The position numbers were made by a program, and so were the translations under genes. Shown here in pieces: positions 8,500-19,944 of a DNA stretch of 64,000 nucleotides. Within the stretch, counting starts at the first letter, position 1. Every line of letters starts with the position of its first letter. Location of the stretch: NCBI RefSeq assembly GCF_023898315.1, contig NC_064621.1, forward strand, positions 135,282,521 to 135,346,520, read 5' to 3'. The notes under the pieces are model-generated. The model was given only the letters and a program-made list of their open reading frames with translations, had not been told where the DNA came from and made no database searches. This stretch comes from Schistocerca nitens. Lineage: Eukaryota > Arthropoda > Insecta > Orthoptera > Acrididae.

Positions 8500-9875
8500 C
8501 CATAACTATACCAACTAAACGATGCCAACATAGCAACGGCACCAACGCGAGCCGCAGCACAGCTCAGACGAGTGTTACAGTGGCTGGCCGACCATGGTAA
8601 CAAAGAACGGAAAAGCCAACCACCAAGAGACACATTTAAAACCCCAACCTATAACCGTAGGCCAAAGGCCAGACTCAAGAAAGAGACAAACCCTAGCTTT
8701 CGTTTTCAATCGTAGCGCCTAGTAATAGCGTCCTAATGAATGCAGGTGATGACATTTTCAGTGCGTTGCTTAAGCGAATAGCATGCAATGGCTTCACCAA
8801 CAGCTTAACAGCAGCATGAAGTGCAGCAGCAAGAGCAAACTCACGACCAGTTAGAGCCGTGCCATTCCGAGTTCAGAAGGATGTCTCAAGGCAAACTGTC
8901 TGATTGGCAACCACTAACCAAAGACCTTCCCCGAGAGAGATATCGCGCATCCGGTGATGTCAATGACCTACGCAAGATAGTTCACTGGTACACTGTCGAC
9001 ACCAGCGTGTCTGCATGCGTGTTTCTTTGGGCAATATAAGCTGGTGCCACGTCAACATATGAATAAAACGAGTGGAGGCGAAGACGAGACGCGTCTCAAT
9101 GTCAATTTGATGTTTGTTGTACGCCGTCATCATCATGACGCTATTCTAATGACCTGCAGTGTACTGTAACGATAGAGAAAATTCCTTTCCTTTATAAGAA
9201 AGGTGGCATTAGGATCGCTCGTACAGAACTGTTCATATTACTTGCAAAACTGTTACCGCTATTAAACGACCGTTAGCCGATGGCGGCAGCGTTGCCTCTC
9301 GGCAGCAGTGGCTGCCTTCTGATGTGCCGTATTTCCGCTGTGGCATACGAGGGGGCCTGGCCGCCGGGCGGCGAATATTGGATTCCTGGCGAGGCGTCTC
9401 CAGGGACAGACGTGCGATGCCTCCTCCCTCCCTACCTCCCAGCAGTCCTCCTCGACGAATTAGTTTTCCGCGCCTTTATTTTTCACCTCCGCCCGCCTCT
9501 GGCTCCACGAAACGCATTTTCCGGCACCCCACGCACCGCTGATCAGCTTAAGGCACGGCACCGGGTTTGCCGTACGCGGTTTGCCCAGAGACGTGACGTC
9601 AGCGTGACTTCCTCCCACTCCATAACCTCCTACGCTCTCATTCCTTTCCTGCACTGTCAGAAAGTGTAACAATAGACACCTCTTCTGAGGACAACAGACG
9701 TTCATCTACGTTACTAATTGTGTATGTGGGACGTTCTACTGTATGTTTACGTCTTAGACTCACTTTTAAACATAATAGTTGGCAGCTGTCTGATCTGTAA
9801 AACGATTTAGGATGAACGGTTTACGAAACCTATGTTAACACTGTAGCTTAACTATGCGGCAAAGTACACAATATA
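8500..9875. other. Unassigned sequence with a GC-rich island
   Basis: I recognise no gene. A GC-rich stretch at about 9275-9620 contains a perfect cAMP-response-element palindrome TGACGTCA at 9594-9601. Overlapping frames in it, including one of about 129 codons at 9280-9669, show no recognisable domain and occur on both strands, as expected of GC-rich DNA. 9620-9875 shows nothing. Confidence 0.45.
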
Positions 9876-11297
9876 CACTCCAGGAAATTGAAATAAGAAC
9901 ACCGTGAATTCATTGTCCCGGGAAGGGGAAACTTTATTGACACATTCCTGGGGTCAGATACATCACATGATCACACTGACAGAACCACAGGCACATAGAC
10001 ACAGGCAACAGAGCATGCACAATGTCGGCACTAGTACAGTGTATATCCACCTTTCGCAGCAATGCAGGCTGCTATTCTCCCATGGAGACGATCGTAGAGA
10101 TGCTGGATGTAGTCCTGTGGAACGGCTTGCCATGCCATTTCCACCTGGCGCCTCAGTTGGACCAGCGTTCGTGCTGGACGTGCAGACCGCGTGAGACGAC
10201 GCTTCATCCAGTCCCAAACATGCTCAATGGGGGACAGATCCGGAGATCTTGCTGGCCAGGGTAGTTGACTTACACCTTCTAGAGCACGTTGGGTGGCACG
10301 GGATACATGCGGACGTGCATTGTCCTGTTGGAACAGCAAGTTCCCTTGCCGGTCTAGGAATGGTAGAACGATGGGTTCGATGACGGTTTGGATGTACCGT
10401 GCACTATTCAGTGTCCCCTCGACGATCACCAGTGGTGTACGGCCAGTGTAGGAGATCGCTCCCCACACCATGATGCCGGGTGTTGGCCCTGTGTGCCTCG
10501 GTCGTATGCAGTCCTGATTGTGGCGCTCACCTGCACGGCGCCAAACACGCATACGACCATCATTGGCACCAAGGCAGAAGCGACTCTCATCGCTGAAGAC
10601 GACACGTCTCCATTCGTCCCTCCATTCACGCCTGTCGCGACACCACTGGAGGCGGGCTGCACGATGTTGGGGCGTGAGCGTAAGACGGCCTAACGGTATG
10701 CGGGACCGTAGCCCAGCTTCATGGAGACGGTTGCGAATGGTCCTCGCCGATACCCCAGGAGCAACAGTGTCCCTAATTTGCTGGGAAGTGGCGGTGCGGT
10801 CCCATACGGCACTGCGTAGGATCCTACGGTCTTGGCGTGCATTCGTGCGTCGCTGCGGTGCGGTCCCAGGTCGACGGGCACGTGCACCTTCCGCCGATCA
10901 CTGGCGACAACATCGATGTACTGTGGAGACCTCACGCCCCACGTGTTGAGCAATTCGGCGGTACGTCCACCCGGCCTCCCGCATGCCCACTATACGCCCT
11001 CGCTCAAAGTCCGTCAACTGCACATACGGTTCACGTCCACGCTGTCGCGGCATGCTACCAGTGTTAAAGACAGCGATGGAGCTCCGTATGCCACGGCAAA
11101 CTGGCTGACACTGACGGCGGCGGTGCACAAATGCTGCGCAGCTAGCGCCATTCGACGGCCAACACCGCGGTTCCTGGTGTGTCCGCTGTGCCGTGCGTGT
11201 GATCATTGCTTGTACAGCCCTCTGGCAGTGTCCGGAGCAAGTATGGTGGGTCTGACACACCGGTGTCAATGTGTTCTTTTTTCCATTTCCAGGAGTG
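9876..11297 (-). mobile_element. Tc1-like transposon, copy 1 (1422 bp)
   Basis: Terminal inverted repeats of about 28 bp start 'cactccaggaaattg' on the left and, complemented, 'cactcctggaaatgg' on the right. TA flanks the left end (9874-9875); on the right the expected TA reads TG. Length equals copies 2 and 3 exactly. It carries one transposase gene on the minus strand. Confidence 0.95.
10031..11053 (-). pseudogene. Tc1-like transposase, one nonsense codon
   Basis: This is the cut-and-paste DDE transposase, acting on the element's own inverted repeats in the nucleus. Start ATG at 11053-11051 gives a 340-residue frame like the intact copy 3. The N-terminal helix-turn-helix DNA-binding region is intact. 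A TGG to TGA change in 'CCRQW' (about 10898) stops translation at around residue 52. Downstream the frame is open to the natural stop at 10031, with catalytic D in 'FSDESRF', D in 'FQQDNARPH' and E in 'SPIEHVWD'. This is the only lesion I see. Confidence 0.9.
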
Positions 11298-11311
11298 TGT
11301 GAGTGAATGTA

Positions 11312-11785
11312 CACGGAAGAGCCAAAGAAACAGGTGCAGCTGCCTAATATCGCAGATGTGCCGCAGAACTACGTGGCATGGACTAATATCTGAAGTAGTG
11401 TTGGACGGAATTGACACTATGAATGCTGCAGGGTTGTCCATAAATCCGTAAGAGGACGAAGGGGTGGAGATCTCTTTTGAAGGGCACGCTGCAGGCATTC
11501 CAGATATGCTAAAGAATGTACATGTCTGGAGCAACCGGTGGCCAGCGAAGTGTTTAAACTCAGAAGAATCTTCCTGGATCTACCCTGTAACAATTCTGGA
11601 CGTGTGGGGTGTCGCATTGTCCTGCTGGAATTGCCTAAGTCCGTCGAAAGGCACAATGGACATGAATGGATGCAGTTGATCAGACAGGATGTGTCACCTG
11701 TCGGAAACGTATCTACACGTATCAGGAGTCTCATATCACTCCAGCTGCACATGTCCCACACAATTACAGAGCCTGGAACATTATT
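11312..11785 (-). mobile_element. Tc1-like element fragment, minus strand
   Basis: It begins after a TA with 'cacggaagagccaaagaaac', a Tc1-like terminus. The complement of the FQQDN-coding motif is at about 11615 ('cattgtcctgctggaatt'). The remaining coding sequence is too degraded to assign residues, and no right terminus is seen. Confidence 0.6.
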
Positions 11786-11789
11786 TCTT

Positions 11790-12940
11790 TTTGAACTGCA
11801 AATTCCTCAACCTTTAGTATAAAGGGAATGGAAGGACTTGACACATACAGTGACGATTTCATTTCAACATATTTATTTACATCATAGATAAATCATTAAG
11901 AGAATTACAATCATAAATCAGATAATAATTTCTTCAAGAAACGCCACTCAATCAAATTTTACAAACTGCTTGTTATATGAAACCATAAGCGAATTAATCT
12001 CACTGCAAACATTAAAAAAAACCGCCACTCGGGTCAAGTAAATCATTTAAAATAAACTTTACATAAAATAACCAGGCAATCAATTATTATTTTCACATAG
12101 ATTGAAAAGCAAACCCAATTATTTCCCCATCAAAATTGACATACGTCACTAAGGCTGAATTGCACCGCAATTAAAAAAAATGATTTCAATTAAGACACAT
12201 TCTTCTAGAAATCCCTCAAAATTCTTAAGACAAAACATTTAACCCGGGCAACCTTGCAGAGCCACCACAAGTTTTAGAAAACTGCAGCTTGTACAATAAC
12301 TGAGGCCGGAGATTCTGAGGCCGCGACTTGGCCACGAACGGTGGAGGCGACTGAGTACCTATCATCGAATTAAGATGTGGACTCCGTTTGTACTTCCACC
12401 CCGTTCAGAACACCGAAATCGGAACCAAAGAGCACACGCTAGCTCAGGCGAAGTCCACCGTCCGTACGCCCGCTAGTAAATTAAAAGGGGAAGCTCTGCA
12501 CTTCGGTGGCCCACTGCTTCCGAACTCTGAAACATAAATCAGAAGCGACAACACGGAACCAAACAACCCTTCCTTCACCTTAATACTCAAACTTATACAG
12601 AAAAGTACTTCGATAAAATTGACAATAATAAAACTGATTTCATTCCTTTAAGCAGAACCACGTACCGAATGATGCAAGCGGAATTGGCTCATTGAAACCC
12701 AAGCATCACACGGAGCACCTTATGTGGGCCTGTAAGGTACCACACGGCAGTCTTTAGACACGGAATATAGATCGTTCGGTAAGGCTGCGCACAGGTATCA
12801 ATGTTTTAGACACTTGCCAGCTGAAGTAAGAACAATATTATTAAGGAGCGAAGCACACACTTAATAAGAGGCATAAAACGTCACATCACAGTCCTTGCAA
12901 CGCTTTGAGCAATCATCATTATATTTCACTAATCGTTGGT
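11790..12940. other. Unassigned AT-rich then GC-mixed sequence
   Basis: 11830-12270 is AT-rich with long A runs and no frames. 12290-12780 is more GC-balanced. The layout resembles the LTR-like region at 57480-59000, but I cannot show homology. The last 8 bases (12933-12940) are the left target duplication of LINE A. Confidence 0.4.
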
Positions 12941-14744
12941 GCAAAATGGTTAAGCAGCGATGGCTAGAGGACAAATGTAAGGATGTAGAGGCCTATCTCA
13001 CTAGGGGTAAGATAGATACTGCTTACAGGAAAATTAAAGGGACCTTAGGAGAAAGGAGAACCACTTGCATGAATATCAAAGAGCTTTGATGGAAACCCAG
13101 TTCTAAGCAAAGAAGGGAAAGCAGAAAGGTGGAAGGAGTATATAGAGGGTCTACACAAGGGCGATGTACTTGAGGACAATATTGTGGAAATGGAAGAGGA
13201 GGTAGATGAAGATGAAATGGGAGATATGATACTGCGTAAAGAGTTGACAGAGCACTGAAAGACCTGAGTCGAAACAAGGCCCCGGGAGTAGACAACATTC
13301 GATTAGAACTACTGACGGCCGTGGGAGAGCCAGTCATGACAAAACTCTACCATCTGGTGAGCAAGATGTCAGGCGATATACCCTCAGACTTCAAGAAGAA
13401 TATAATAATTCCAATCCCAAAGAAAGCAGGTGTTGACAGATGTGAAAATTACCGAACAATCAGTTTAATAAGACACAGCTGCAAAATACTAACGGGAATT
13501 CTTTACAGACGAATGGAAAAACTGATAGAAGCCGACCTCGAGGAAGATCAGTTTGGATTCCGTAGAAATATTGGAACACGTGAGGCAATACTGACCCTAC
13601 CACTTATCTTAGAAGAAAGATTAAGGAAAGGCAAACCTACGTTTCTAGCATTTGTAGACTTAGAGAAAGCTTTTGACAATGTTGACTGGAATACTCTCTT
13701 TCAAATTCTGAAGGTGGCAGGGGTAAAATACAGGGAGCGAAAGACTATTTACAATTTGTACATAAAGCAGATGGCAGTTATGAGAGTCGAGGGGTATGAA
13801 AGGGAAGCAGTGATTGGGAAGGGAGTGAGACAGGGTTGTAGTCTATCCCCGATGTTATTCAATCTGTATATTGAGCAAGCAATAAAGGAAACAAAAGAAA
13901 AGTTCGGAGTAGGTATTAAAATCCATGGAGAAGAAATAAAAACTTTGAGGTTTGCCGATGACATTGTAATTCTGTCAGAGACAGCAAAGGACTTGGAAGA
14001 GCAGTTGAACGGAATGGACAGTGTCTTGAAAGGAGGATATAAGATGAACATCAACAAAAGCAAAACGAGGATAATGGAATGTAGTCAAATTAAATCGGGT
14101 GATGCTGAGGGGATCAGATTAGGAAATGAGACACTTAAAGTAGTAAAGGAGTTTTCCTATTTAGGGAGTAAAATAACTGATGATGGTCGAAGTAGAGAGG
14201 ATATAAAATGTAGACTGGCAATGGCAAGGAAATCGTTTCTGAAGAAGAGAAATTTGTTAACATCGAGTATAGATTTCAGTGTCAGGAAGTCGTTTCTGAA
14301 AGTATTTGTATGGAGTGTAGCCATGTATGGAAGTGAAACATGGACAATAACCAGTTTGGACAAGAAGAGAATAGAAGCTTTCGAAATGTGGTGCTACAGA
14401 AGAATGCTGAAGATAAGGTGGGTAGATCACGTAGCTAATGAGGAGGTATTGAATAGGATTGGGGAGAAGAGAAGTTTGTGGCACAACTTGACTAGAAGAA
14501 GGGATCGGTTGGTAGGACATGTTTGGAGGCATCAAGGGATCACAAATTTAGCATTGGAGGGCAGCGTGGAGGGTAAACATCGTAGAGGGAGACCAAGAGA
14601 TGAATACACTAAGCAGATTCAGAAGGATGTAGGCTGCAGTAGGTACTGGGAGATGAAGGAGCTTGCACAGGATAGAGTAGCTTGGAGAGCTGCATCAAAC
14701 CAGTCTCAGGACTGAAGATCACAACAACAACAACAGTCGTTGGT
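12933..14744 (+). mobile_element. LINE A: 5'-truncated non-LTR retrotransposon with 8-bp target duplication
   Basis: Body 12941-14736, flanked by 'tcgttggt' at 12933-12940 and 14737-14744. It ends in a (CAA)n-type tail. The C-terminal architecture (Cys-rich segment and a terminal 'DRVAWRAASNQSQD') resembles RTE/BovB-type LINEs, but the clade is an inference. Closely related pieces are LINE D (54744-55240) and LINE E (61905-62811). The endonuclease part is missing, as expected of truncated reverse transcription. Confidence 0.9.
12946..14715 (+). pseudogene. LINE A reverse transcriptase
   Basis: This encodes the polymerase that copies element RNA at the nicked target. The first part (12946-13080) is a linker downstream of the endonuclease. 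One extra base near 13078 and a second shift near 13245 break the frame. From about 13250 the frame is open for some 485 codons to TGA 14713-14715. It has 'NKAPGVDNI' (RT motif 1), 'QFGFR', 'DLEKAFDNVDW' (palm A), 'GVRQGCSLSPMLFN' and the catalytic 'FADDIVILSE' (palm C). The C-terminal domain with 'YGSETWT' and 'WCYRRMLKI' follows. The palm residues are intact, so the fragment is young although 5'-truncated. Confidence 0.9.
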
Positions 14745-15189
14745 AGGACTTCAATTACTTAACTTGATGCCAGCTGCTGGATCGATGTGGCGAAGACACC
14801 AGACGTTGCTTAGTCCGATAGTAACAGCGTGTTCCTTCACGGAAGCGAGCACATGCACAGCTTCACGAGGTTGCCAAGAAGCCACAGCGCCGGCCCGCTG
14901 TTGCTGACCCCAGTACGGTCAAGCGCTGACTGCCGCCCGTCCTCAGGCACACCGTGCTCGCTGTCATCTATCCAACGTCTCGCTGCCACGCGCACTTCCG
15001 CGTGCCGTGCCCGACGTTGTTCTCCCCCTTCCACTCGGTACTGTCCGCTATATCCTGAGCCAGCCCAGGCTCCAAAGACAAACTTCTGCCAGAGGGAATC
15101 GATAGTGCCTAAACCAAAGATATCCCTGGCGCCAGTCCCGCCACGGCTCAGAGCCTCCATCAGCTTTAATAGTCCCCTGCATATTCATA
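14745..15189. other. Unassigned GC-rich sequence
   Basis: This continues the sequence interrupted by LINE A. Frames of about 107-136 codons overlap on both strands and show no domain. A polypyrimidine run at 15197-15216 marks the 3' tail of the next LINE. Confidence 0.4.
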
Positions 15190-15224
15190 AGGTTGCTCTT
15201 TCTTTTTTTCTTTCTTTAACTGTT

Positions 15225-16890
15225 TTAACAGCCTTCTGAATTGTTTGATACGGTCCGCCACGAATTCCTCACCTGAGCAAACCTCTCCAACTCAGAGTAG
15301 CACTTGCAATCTACGTCCTCGGTTACTTTCTGGATATGTTTCAATCTCTGTCTTCCTCTACACTTGTTGCCCTCTACAGCTCCCTCTAATACCATGAAAG
15401 TCATTCCATAATATTTTAACACATTTCCTATCTTCATGTCCCTTCTCCTTGTCAGTATTTCCCACATATTCCTTTGCTCTCCGATTCTGCGTAGAATCTC
15501 CTCAATCCTTAACGTACAGTCCACCAAATTTTCAACATTCCTTTGTAGACCACATCTCAAACGCTAAAATTCGCTTCTGTTCCGGTTTCCCACAGTCCAT
15601 GATTCACTACTATACAATGCTGTGCTCCAAACGTACAATCTCAGAAATTTCTTCCTCGAATTAAGACCTATTTTTGATACTAGTAGACTTCTCTTGGCCA
15701 GGAATGCCCTTTTTGCCAGTGCTAGCCTGCTTTTTATGTCCTCCTTGCTGGGCCCGTCATTTGTTATTTTGCTGCCTAGGTAGCAGAATTAAATAACTCC
15801 ATTTACTTCGCGACCATCAATCCAGATGTTATCTTTCTCGCTTTTCTCATTTCTGCTACTTGTCATTACCTTCGTCTTTCTTCGGATTACCCTGTCAGTA
15901 TTCTGTAGTCATTAGACTACTAATTCCATTCAGCAGATCCTGTAATTCTTCTTCACTTTCACTGAGGATAACAATGTCATCAGCCAATCGTATGATGAAA
16001 TCCTTTCACCTCGAATTTCAGTTCCACTCTTGAACCTTTCTTTTATTTCCATCATTGCTTCTTCGATGTACCGACTGAATAGTACGGCCGACGATCTACA
16101 TCCCTGTGATACACCCTTTTTCATTCGGGCACTTCGTTCTCGGTCAACCACTCCTATTATTTCCTCTTGTCTCTTGTACATATTGTATATTACCCATCTC
16201 CCTCTGTAGCTTACCCCTATTTTCTCAGAATATCTGGCATCATTTTAAACTGTCGCACACTTCTTCCAGGTCGACTGATCCTGTGAACGAGACTCGATTT
16301 CTGTTTAGTCTTGCCTCTGTTATCAACCGCAACGTCAGAATTGTCTCTGTGGCGTCTTTACCTTTCCTAAAGCCAAGCGGATCGTCATCTAACACCTTCT
16401 CAGTCTGCTTTCCCATTCTTCTGTACATTACTCTTGTCAACAGTTTGAATGTATTAGTTGTTAAGCTGACTACGTGATAATTTTTGTCAGCTCTTGCAGT
16501 CTTCGGAATTGTGTGGATGATATTTTTCCGAAAGTCAGATGGTAAGTCGCAAGACTCATAAATTCTACACACCAACGTGAATAGTCGTTTCGTTGCCGAT
16601 TTCCCATGTTATCTTAGAAATTCTGATCGAATATTACCTATCACTTCTGCCTTATTTGATCTTTTCCAAAGCTCTGTTAAATTCTGATTCTAATACTGGA
16701 TCCCCTATCTCTTCTAATTCGACCCCTGTGTTTTCCTTTATCACATCAGACAAACCTTCCCCCTCATAGAGGTCTTCAGTGTACTATTTCCACCTATCTG
16801 CTCTCTCCTCTGCATTTGGCAGTGGAATTCCCGTTGCACTATTAATGTTACCACCCTCGCTGTTAATTTCACCAAAGTTAGTTTGACTTT
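15225..16890 (-). pseudogene. LINE B reverse transcriptase and C-terminus, degraded
   Basis: Pieces readable on the minus strand are: 16575-16240 with 'LPSDFRKNIIHTIPK' and 'PLGFRKGKDATE'; 16181-15930 with 'GVSQGCRSSAVLFS', where the palm region follows but the catalytic FADD is lost ('SYDWLMTLLSS'); and 15560-15225 with the C-terminal 'NVENLVD' and 'RNSWRTVSNNSEG' segments. Frame breaks separate all three. It cannot encode an active enzyme. Confidence 0.85.
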
Positions 16891-16896
16891 CATATA

Positions 16897-18318
16897 CACT
16901 CCTGGAAATAGAAAAAAGAACACATTGACACCGGTGTGTCAGACCCACCATACTTGCTCCGGACACTGCGAGAGGGCTGTACAAGCAATGATCACACGCA
17001 CGGCACAGCGGACACACCAGGAACCGCGGTATTGGCCGTCGAATGGCGCTAGCTGCGCAGCATTTGTGCACCGCCGCCGTCAGTGTCAGCCAGTTTGCCG
17101 TGGCATACGGAGCTCCATCGCTGTCTTTAACACTGGTAGCATGCCGCGACAGCGTGGACGTGAACCGTATGTGCAGTTGACGGACTTTGAGCGAGGGCGT
17201 ATAGTGGGCATGCGGGAGGCCGGGTGGACGTACCGCCGAATTGCTCAACACGTGGGGCGTGAGGTCTCCACAGTACATCGATGTTGTCGCCAGTGGTCGG
17301 CGGAAGGTGCACGTGCCCGTCGACCTGGGACCGGACCGCAGCGACGCACGGATGCACGCCAAGACCGTAGGATCCTACGCAGTGCCGTAGGGGACCGCAC
17401 CGCCACTTCCCAGCGAATTAGGGACACTGTTGCTCCTGGGGTATCGGCGAGGACCATTCGCAACCGTCTCCATGAAGCTGGGCTACGGTCCCGCACACCG
17501 TTAGGCCGTCTTCCGCTCACGCCCCAACATCGTGCAGCCCGCCTCCAGTGGTGTCGCGACAGGCGTGAATGGAGGGACGAATGGAGACGTGTCGTCTTCA
17601 GCGATGAGAGTCGCTTCTGCCTTGGTGCCAATGATGGTCGTATGCGTGTTTGGCGCCGTGCAGGTGAGCGCCACAATCAGGACTGCATACGACCGAGGCA
17701 CACAGGGCCAACACCCGGCATCATGGTGTGGGGAGCGATTTCCTACACTGGCCGTACACCACTGGTGATCGTCGAGGGGACACTGAATAGTGCACGGTAC
17801 ATCCAAACCGTCATCGAACCCATCGTTCTACCATTCCTAGACCGGCAAGGGAACTAGCTGTTCCAACAGGACAATGCACGTCCGCATGTATCCCGTGCCA
17901 CCCAACGTGCTCTAGAAGGTGTAAGTCAACTACCCTGGCCAGCAAGATCTCCGGATCTGTCCCCCATTGAGCATGTTTGGGACTGGATGAAGCGTCGTCT
18001 CACGCGGTCTGCACGTCCAGCACGAACGCTGGTCCAACTGAGGCGCCATGTGGAAATGACATTGCAAGCCGTTCCACAGGACTACATCCAGCATCTCTAC
18101 GATCGTCTCCATGGGAGAATAGCAGCCTGCATTGCTGCGAAAGGTGGATATACACTGTACTAGTGCCGACATTGTGCATGCTCTGTTGCCTGTGTCTATG
18201 TGCCTGTGGTTCTGTCAGTGTGATCATGTGATGTATCTGACCCCAGGAATGTGTCAATACAGTTTCCCCTTCCTGGGACAATGAATTCACGGTGTTCTTA
18301 TTTCAATTTCCAGGAGTG
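16897..18318 (+). mobile_element. Tc1-like transposon, copy 2 (1422 bp), inserted in LINE B
   Basis: Terminal repeats 'cactcctggaaatag' and, complemented, 'cactcctggaaattg', flanked on both sides by the TA target duplication (16895-16896 and 18319-18320). Same length as copies 1 and 3. LINE B sequence continues on either side. Confidence 0.97.
17141..18163 (+). pseudogene. Tc1-like transposase, one nonsense codon
   Basis: 340-codon frame starting MPRQRGREP. A TTG to TAG change at 17855-17857 follows 'LDRQGN', just before the second catalytic Asp ('FQQDNARPH'). It removes the second Asp and the Glu from any product. The remainder, including 'SPIEHVWD', stays open to TAG 18161-18163. No other lesion is visible. 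Confidence 0.95.
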
Positions 18319-18324
18319 TATGAT

Positions 18325-19345
18325 GAGTCAGTCCTTCCGATAATCATTCCTTTTCCGATTTCTTCACATTTTTCATGCAGCCATTTCGTCTTAGCTTCCT
18401 TGCACTTCCCATTCATTTCATTTTTTCAGTGACTAGTATTTATGTATTCCTGAATTTCCCTGAACACTTTTGTACTTCCTTCTTTCCTCGAGCTATCTGT
18501 TACCCAAGCGTTCTTCGCAGTTTCCTTCTTTGTACCTATGTTTTTCTTCCCAACTTCTATGATTGCCCATGTCCATCCCTCTTCAACTGTACTGGCTGCT
18601 GAGCTATTCATTATTGCTGTATCTATAGCCTCAAAGAACTTCAAGCGTATCCCGTCATCCCTTAGTACTTCCTATCCCACTTCCTTTAGTATTGATTCTT
18701 CCTGACTAATCTCTTAAGCTTCAGCCTACTCTTCATCACTACTACATTGTGATCTTAGACTATATCAGTTCCTGCGTACGCCTTACAATCCAGTAAGTGA
18801 TTTCGGAATCTCTGCCTGACCATGATGTAATCTAACTGAAATCTTTCCTTATCACCCGGTGTACTTCCTCCTCTTGTGAATTTTGAATAGTGTATTCGCT
18901 ATTATTAGTTGAAATTTATTACAGATTAGTCTTTCTCCTCTCTCATTCCTTGTCCCAAGTCCACATTCCCCTGTAATATTTACTTCTATTCGTTCCCTTA
19001 CAATTGCATTCCAGTCTCCCATCGCTATTAGATATTCATCCCCCTTTAAGTACTGTATTACCCTCTGAATATCATATATTTTTAGTATCTCTTCTTCTTC
19101 AGCTTGCGACGTCGGCATGTATACATGAACTATCGTTGTTGATGTTGGTTTGCTGTCGATTCTGGTAAGAACTACCCTATCACTGCACTGTTCACAGTAA
19201 CACACTCTCTGCCGTACCTTCCTATTCATAACGAATCCTATCCCGTTATACCATTTTCTGCTACTGTTGATGTTACCCTATACTCATCTGACCGGAAATC
19301 CTTGCCTTCTTTCCATTTCACTTCACTGACTTGTGACCTGTTATT
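18325..19345 (-). pseudogene. LINE B APE-type endonuclease, degraded
   Basis: The endonuclease nicks the target to prime reverse transcription. Read leftwards, it begins at the 'SEVKW' motif, then 'MNRKVRQRVCY', 'VHVYMPTSQ' and the catalytic 'MGDWNAIV' (125-codon open stretch 19229-18852). The beginning of the domain is missing from this strand and is found inverted at about 19440-19550. Further left the sequence is heavily frameshifted. Confidence 0.8.
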
Positions 19346-19560
19346 GAAAAAATGTGAAGATCGTCTCCCTATTGGCAAAAGATTCTGGAATAGTGATTCA
19401 TTCGGATCTCCGGGAGGGGACTGCCAAATAGGGTGTGACCATGAGAAATAGACTGAATAACCAACGAAAGGATAACGTTCTACGAGTCGGGGAGTGGAAT
19501 TTCAGAAGCTTGAACGTGCTAGGCAAGCTAGAAGATCTGAAAAGGGGTAGAGACAAAAGC
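19340..19560 (+). pseudogene. Inverted 5' segment of LINE B
   Basis: On the plus strand an ATG at 19441 opens a short frame containing 'VLRVGEWNFRSLNVLG', the first motif of an APE-type LINE endonuclease. It ends near 19555, just before the point at which the minus-strand part resumes. The order, orientation and near-continuity of the two parts match a twin-priming 5' inversion. Confidence 0.75.
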
Positions 19561-19637
19561 TGGAGGGAAGTCCATCTGCAATGAAAAGCCGCTCCAGTTA
19601 CTTAAAATATTTAAGTGCACACAACTGGTTTGGGCCT

Positions 19638-19850
19638 TTATATTACGCTCAAAAATGGCTCTGAGCACTATGGGACGTAATATCTGAAGTCATCAGTCCC
19701 CTAGAACTTAGAACTACTGAAACATAACTAACCTAAGGACATCACACACATCCATGCCCGAGGCAGGATTCGAACTTGCGGCCGTAACGGTCACGCGGTT
19801 CCAGACTGAAGCGCCTAGAACCACTCGGCCACAACGCCCGGCTTATATTA
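19638..19850 (-). repeat. SINE-A, full length, 8-bp target duplication
   Basis: Body 19646-19842 on the minus strand. The target duplication 'ttatatta' is at 19638-19645 and 19843-19850. The complement of the B box is at 'ggattcgaacttg' and the tRNA-like 5' end is at 'gcccggc'. Confidence 0.95.
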
Positions 19851-19944
19851 GGCTATTATCAAGTGTATCTCAAACTGCCAATACGTAATATAAGGTTATA
19901 CAGATAGTCTTTTTCTTATAATACAACGTGGGAGACAATGCTTA

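Larger units (their letters stand above)
4640..8500 (-). mobile_element. Old minus-strand Ty3/Gypsy remnant with long LTR-like direct repeats
   Basis: Two direct repeats, about 4715-6110 and about 7858-8490, flank a degenerate integrase read on the minus strand. The best matching parts of the repeats are 5260-5590 with 7960-8292, and 5925-6100 with 8310-8480. They differ by many substitutions and indels, so this element is much older than the one at 944-4019. Everything upstream of the RNase H end (gag, protease, RT) is absent, so a large internal deletion removed it. A LINE 3' end inserted into the left repeat. Exact LTR ends and a target duplication could not be fixed. Confidence 0.7.
15190..19560 (-). 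mobile_element. LINE B: endonuclease/RT LINE, split by Tc1-like copy 2, inverted 5' end
   Basis: Read leftwards, the parts are: an endonuclease (19345-18325), Tc1-like copy 2 (16897-18318), then reverse transcriptase to an A-rich tail near 15190. A further 5' segment at about 19340-19560 lies in the opposite orientation, as produced by twin priming. LINE C at 40645-43795 is a relative of the same family and lets the Tc1 empty site be read. Many frameshifts and stops show it is old. Confidence 0.85.

Noticed and set aside
9280-9669. 129-codon frame in the GC island
   Set aside because: Overlaps other frames on both strands, no domain, no start or polyadenylation context.
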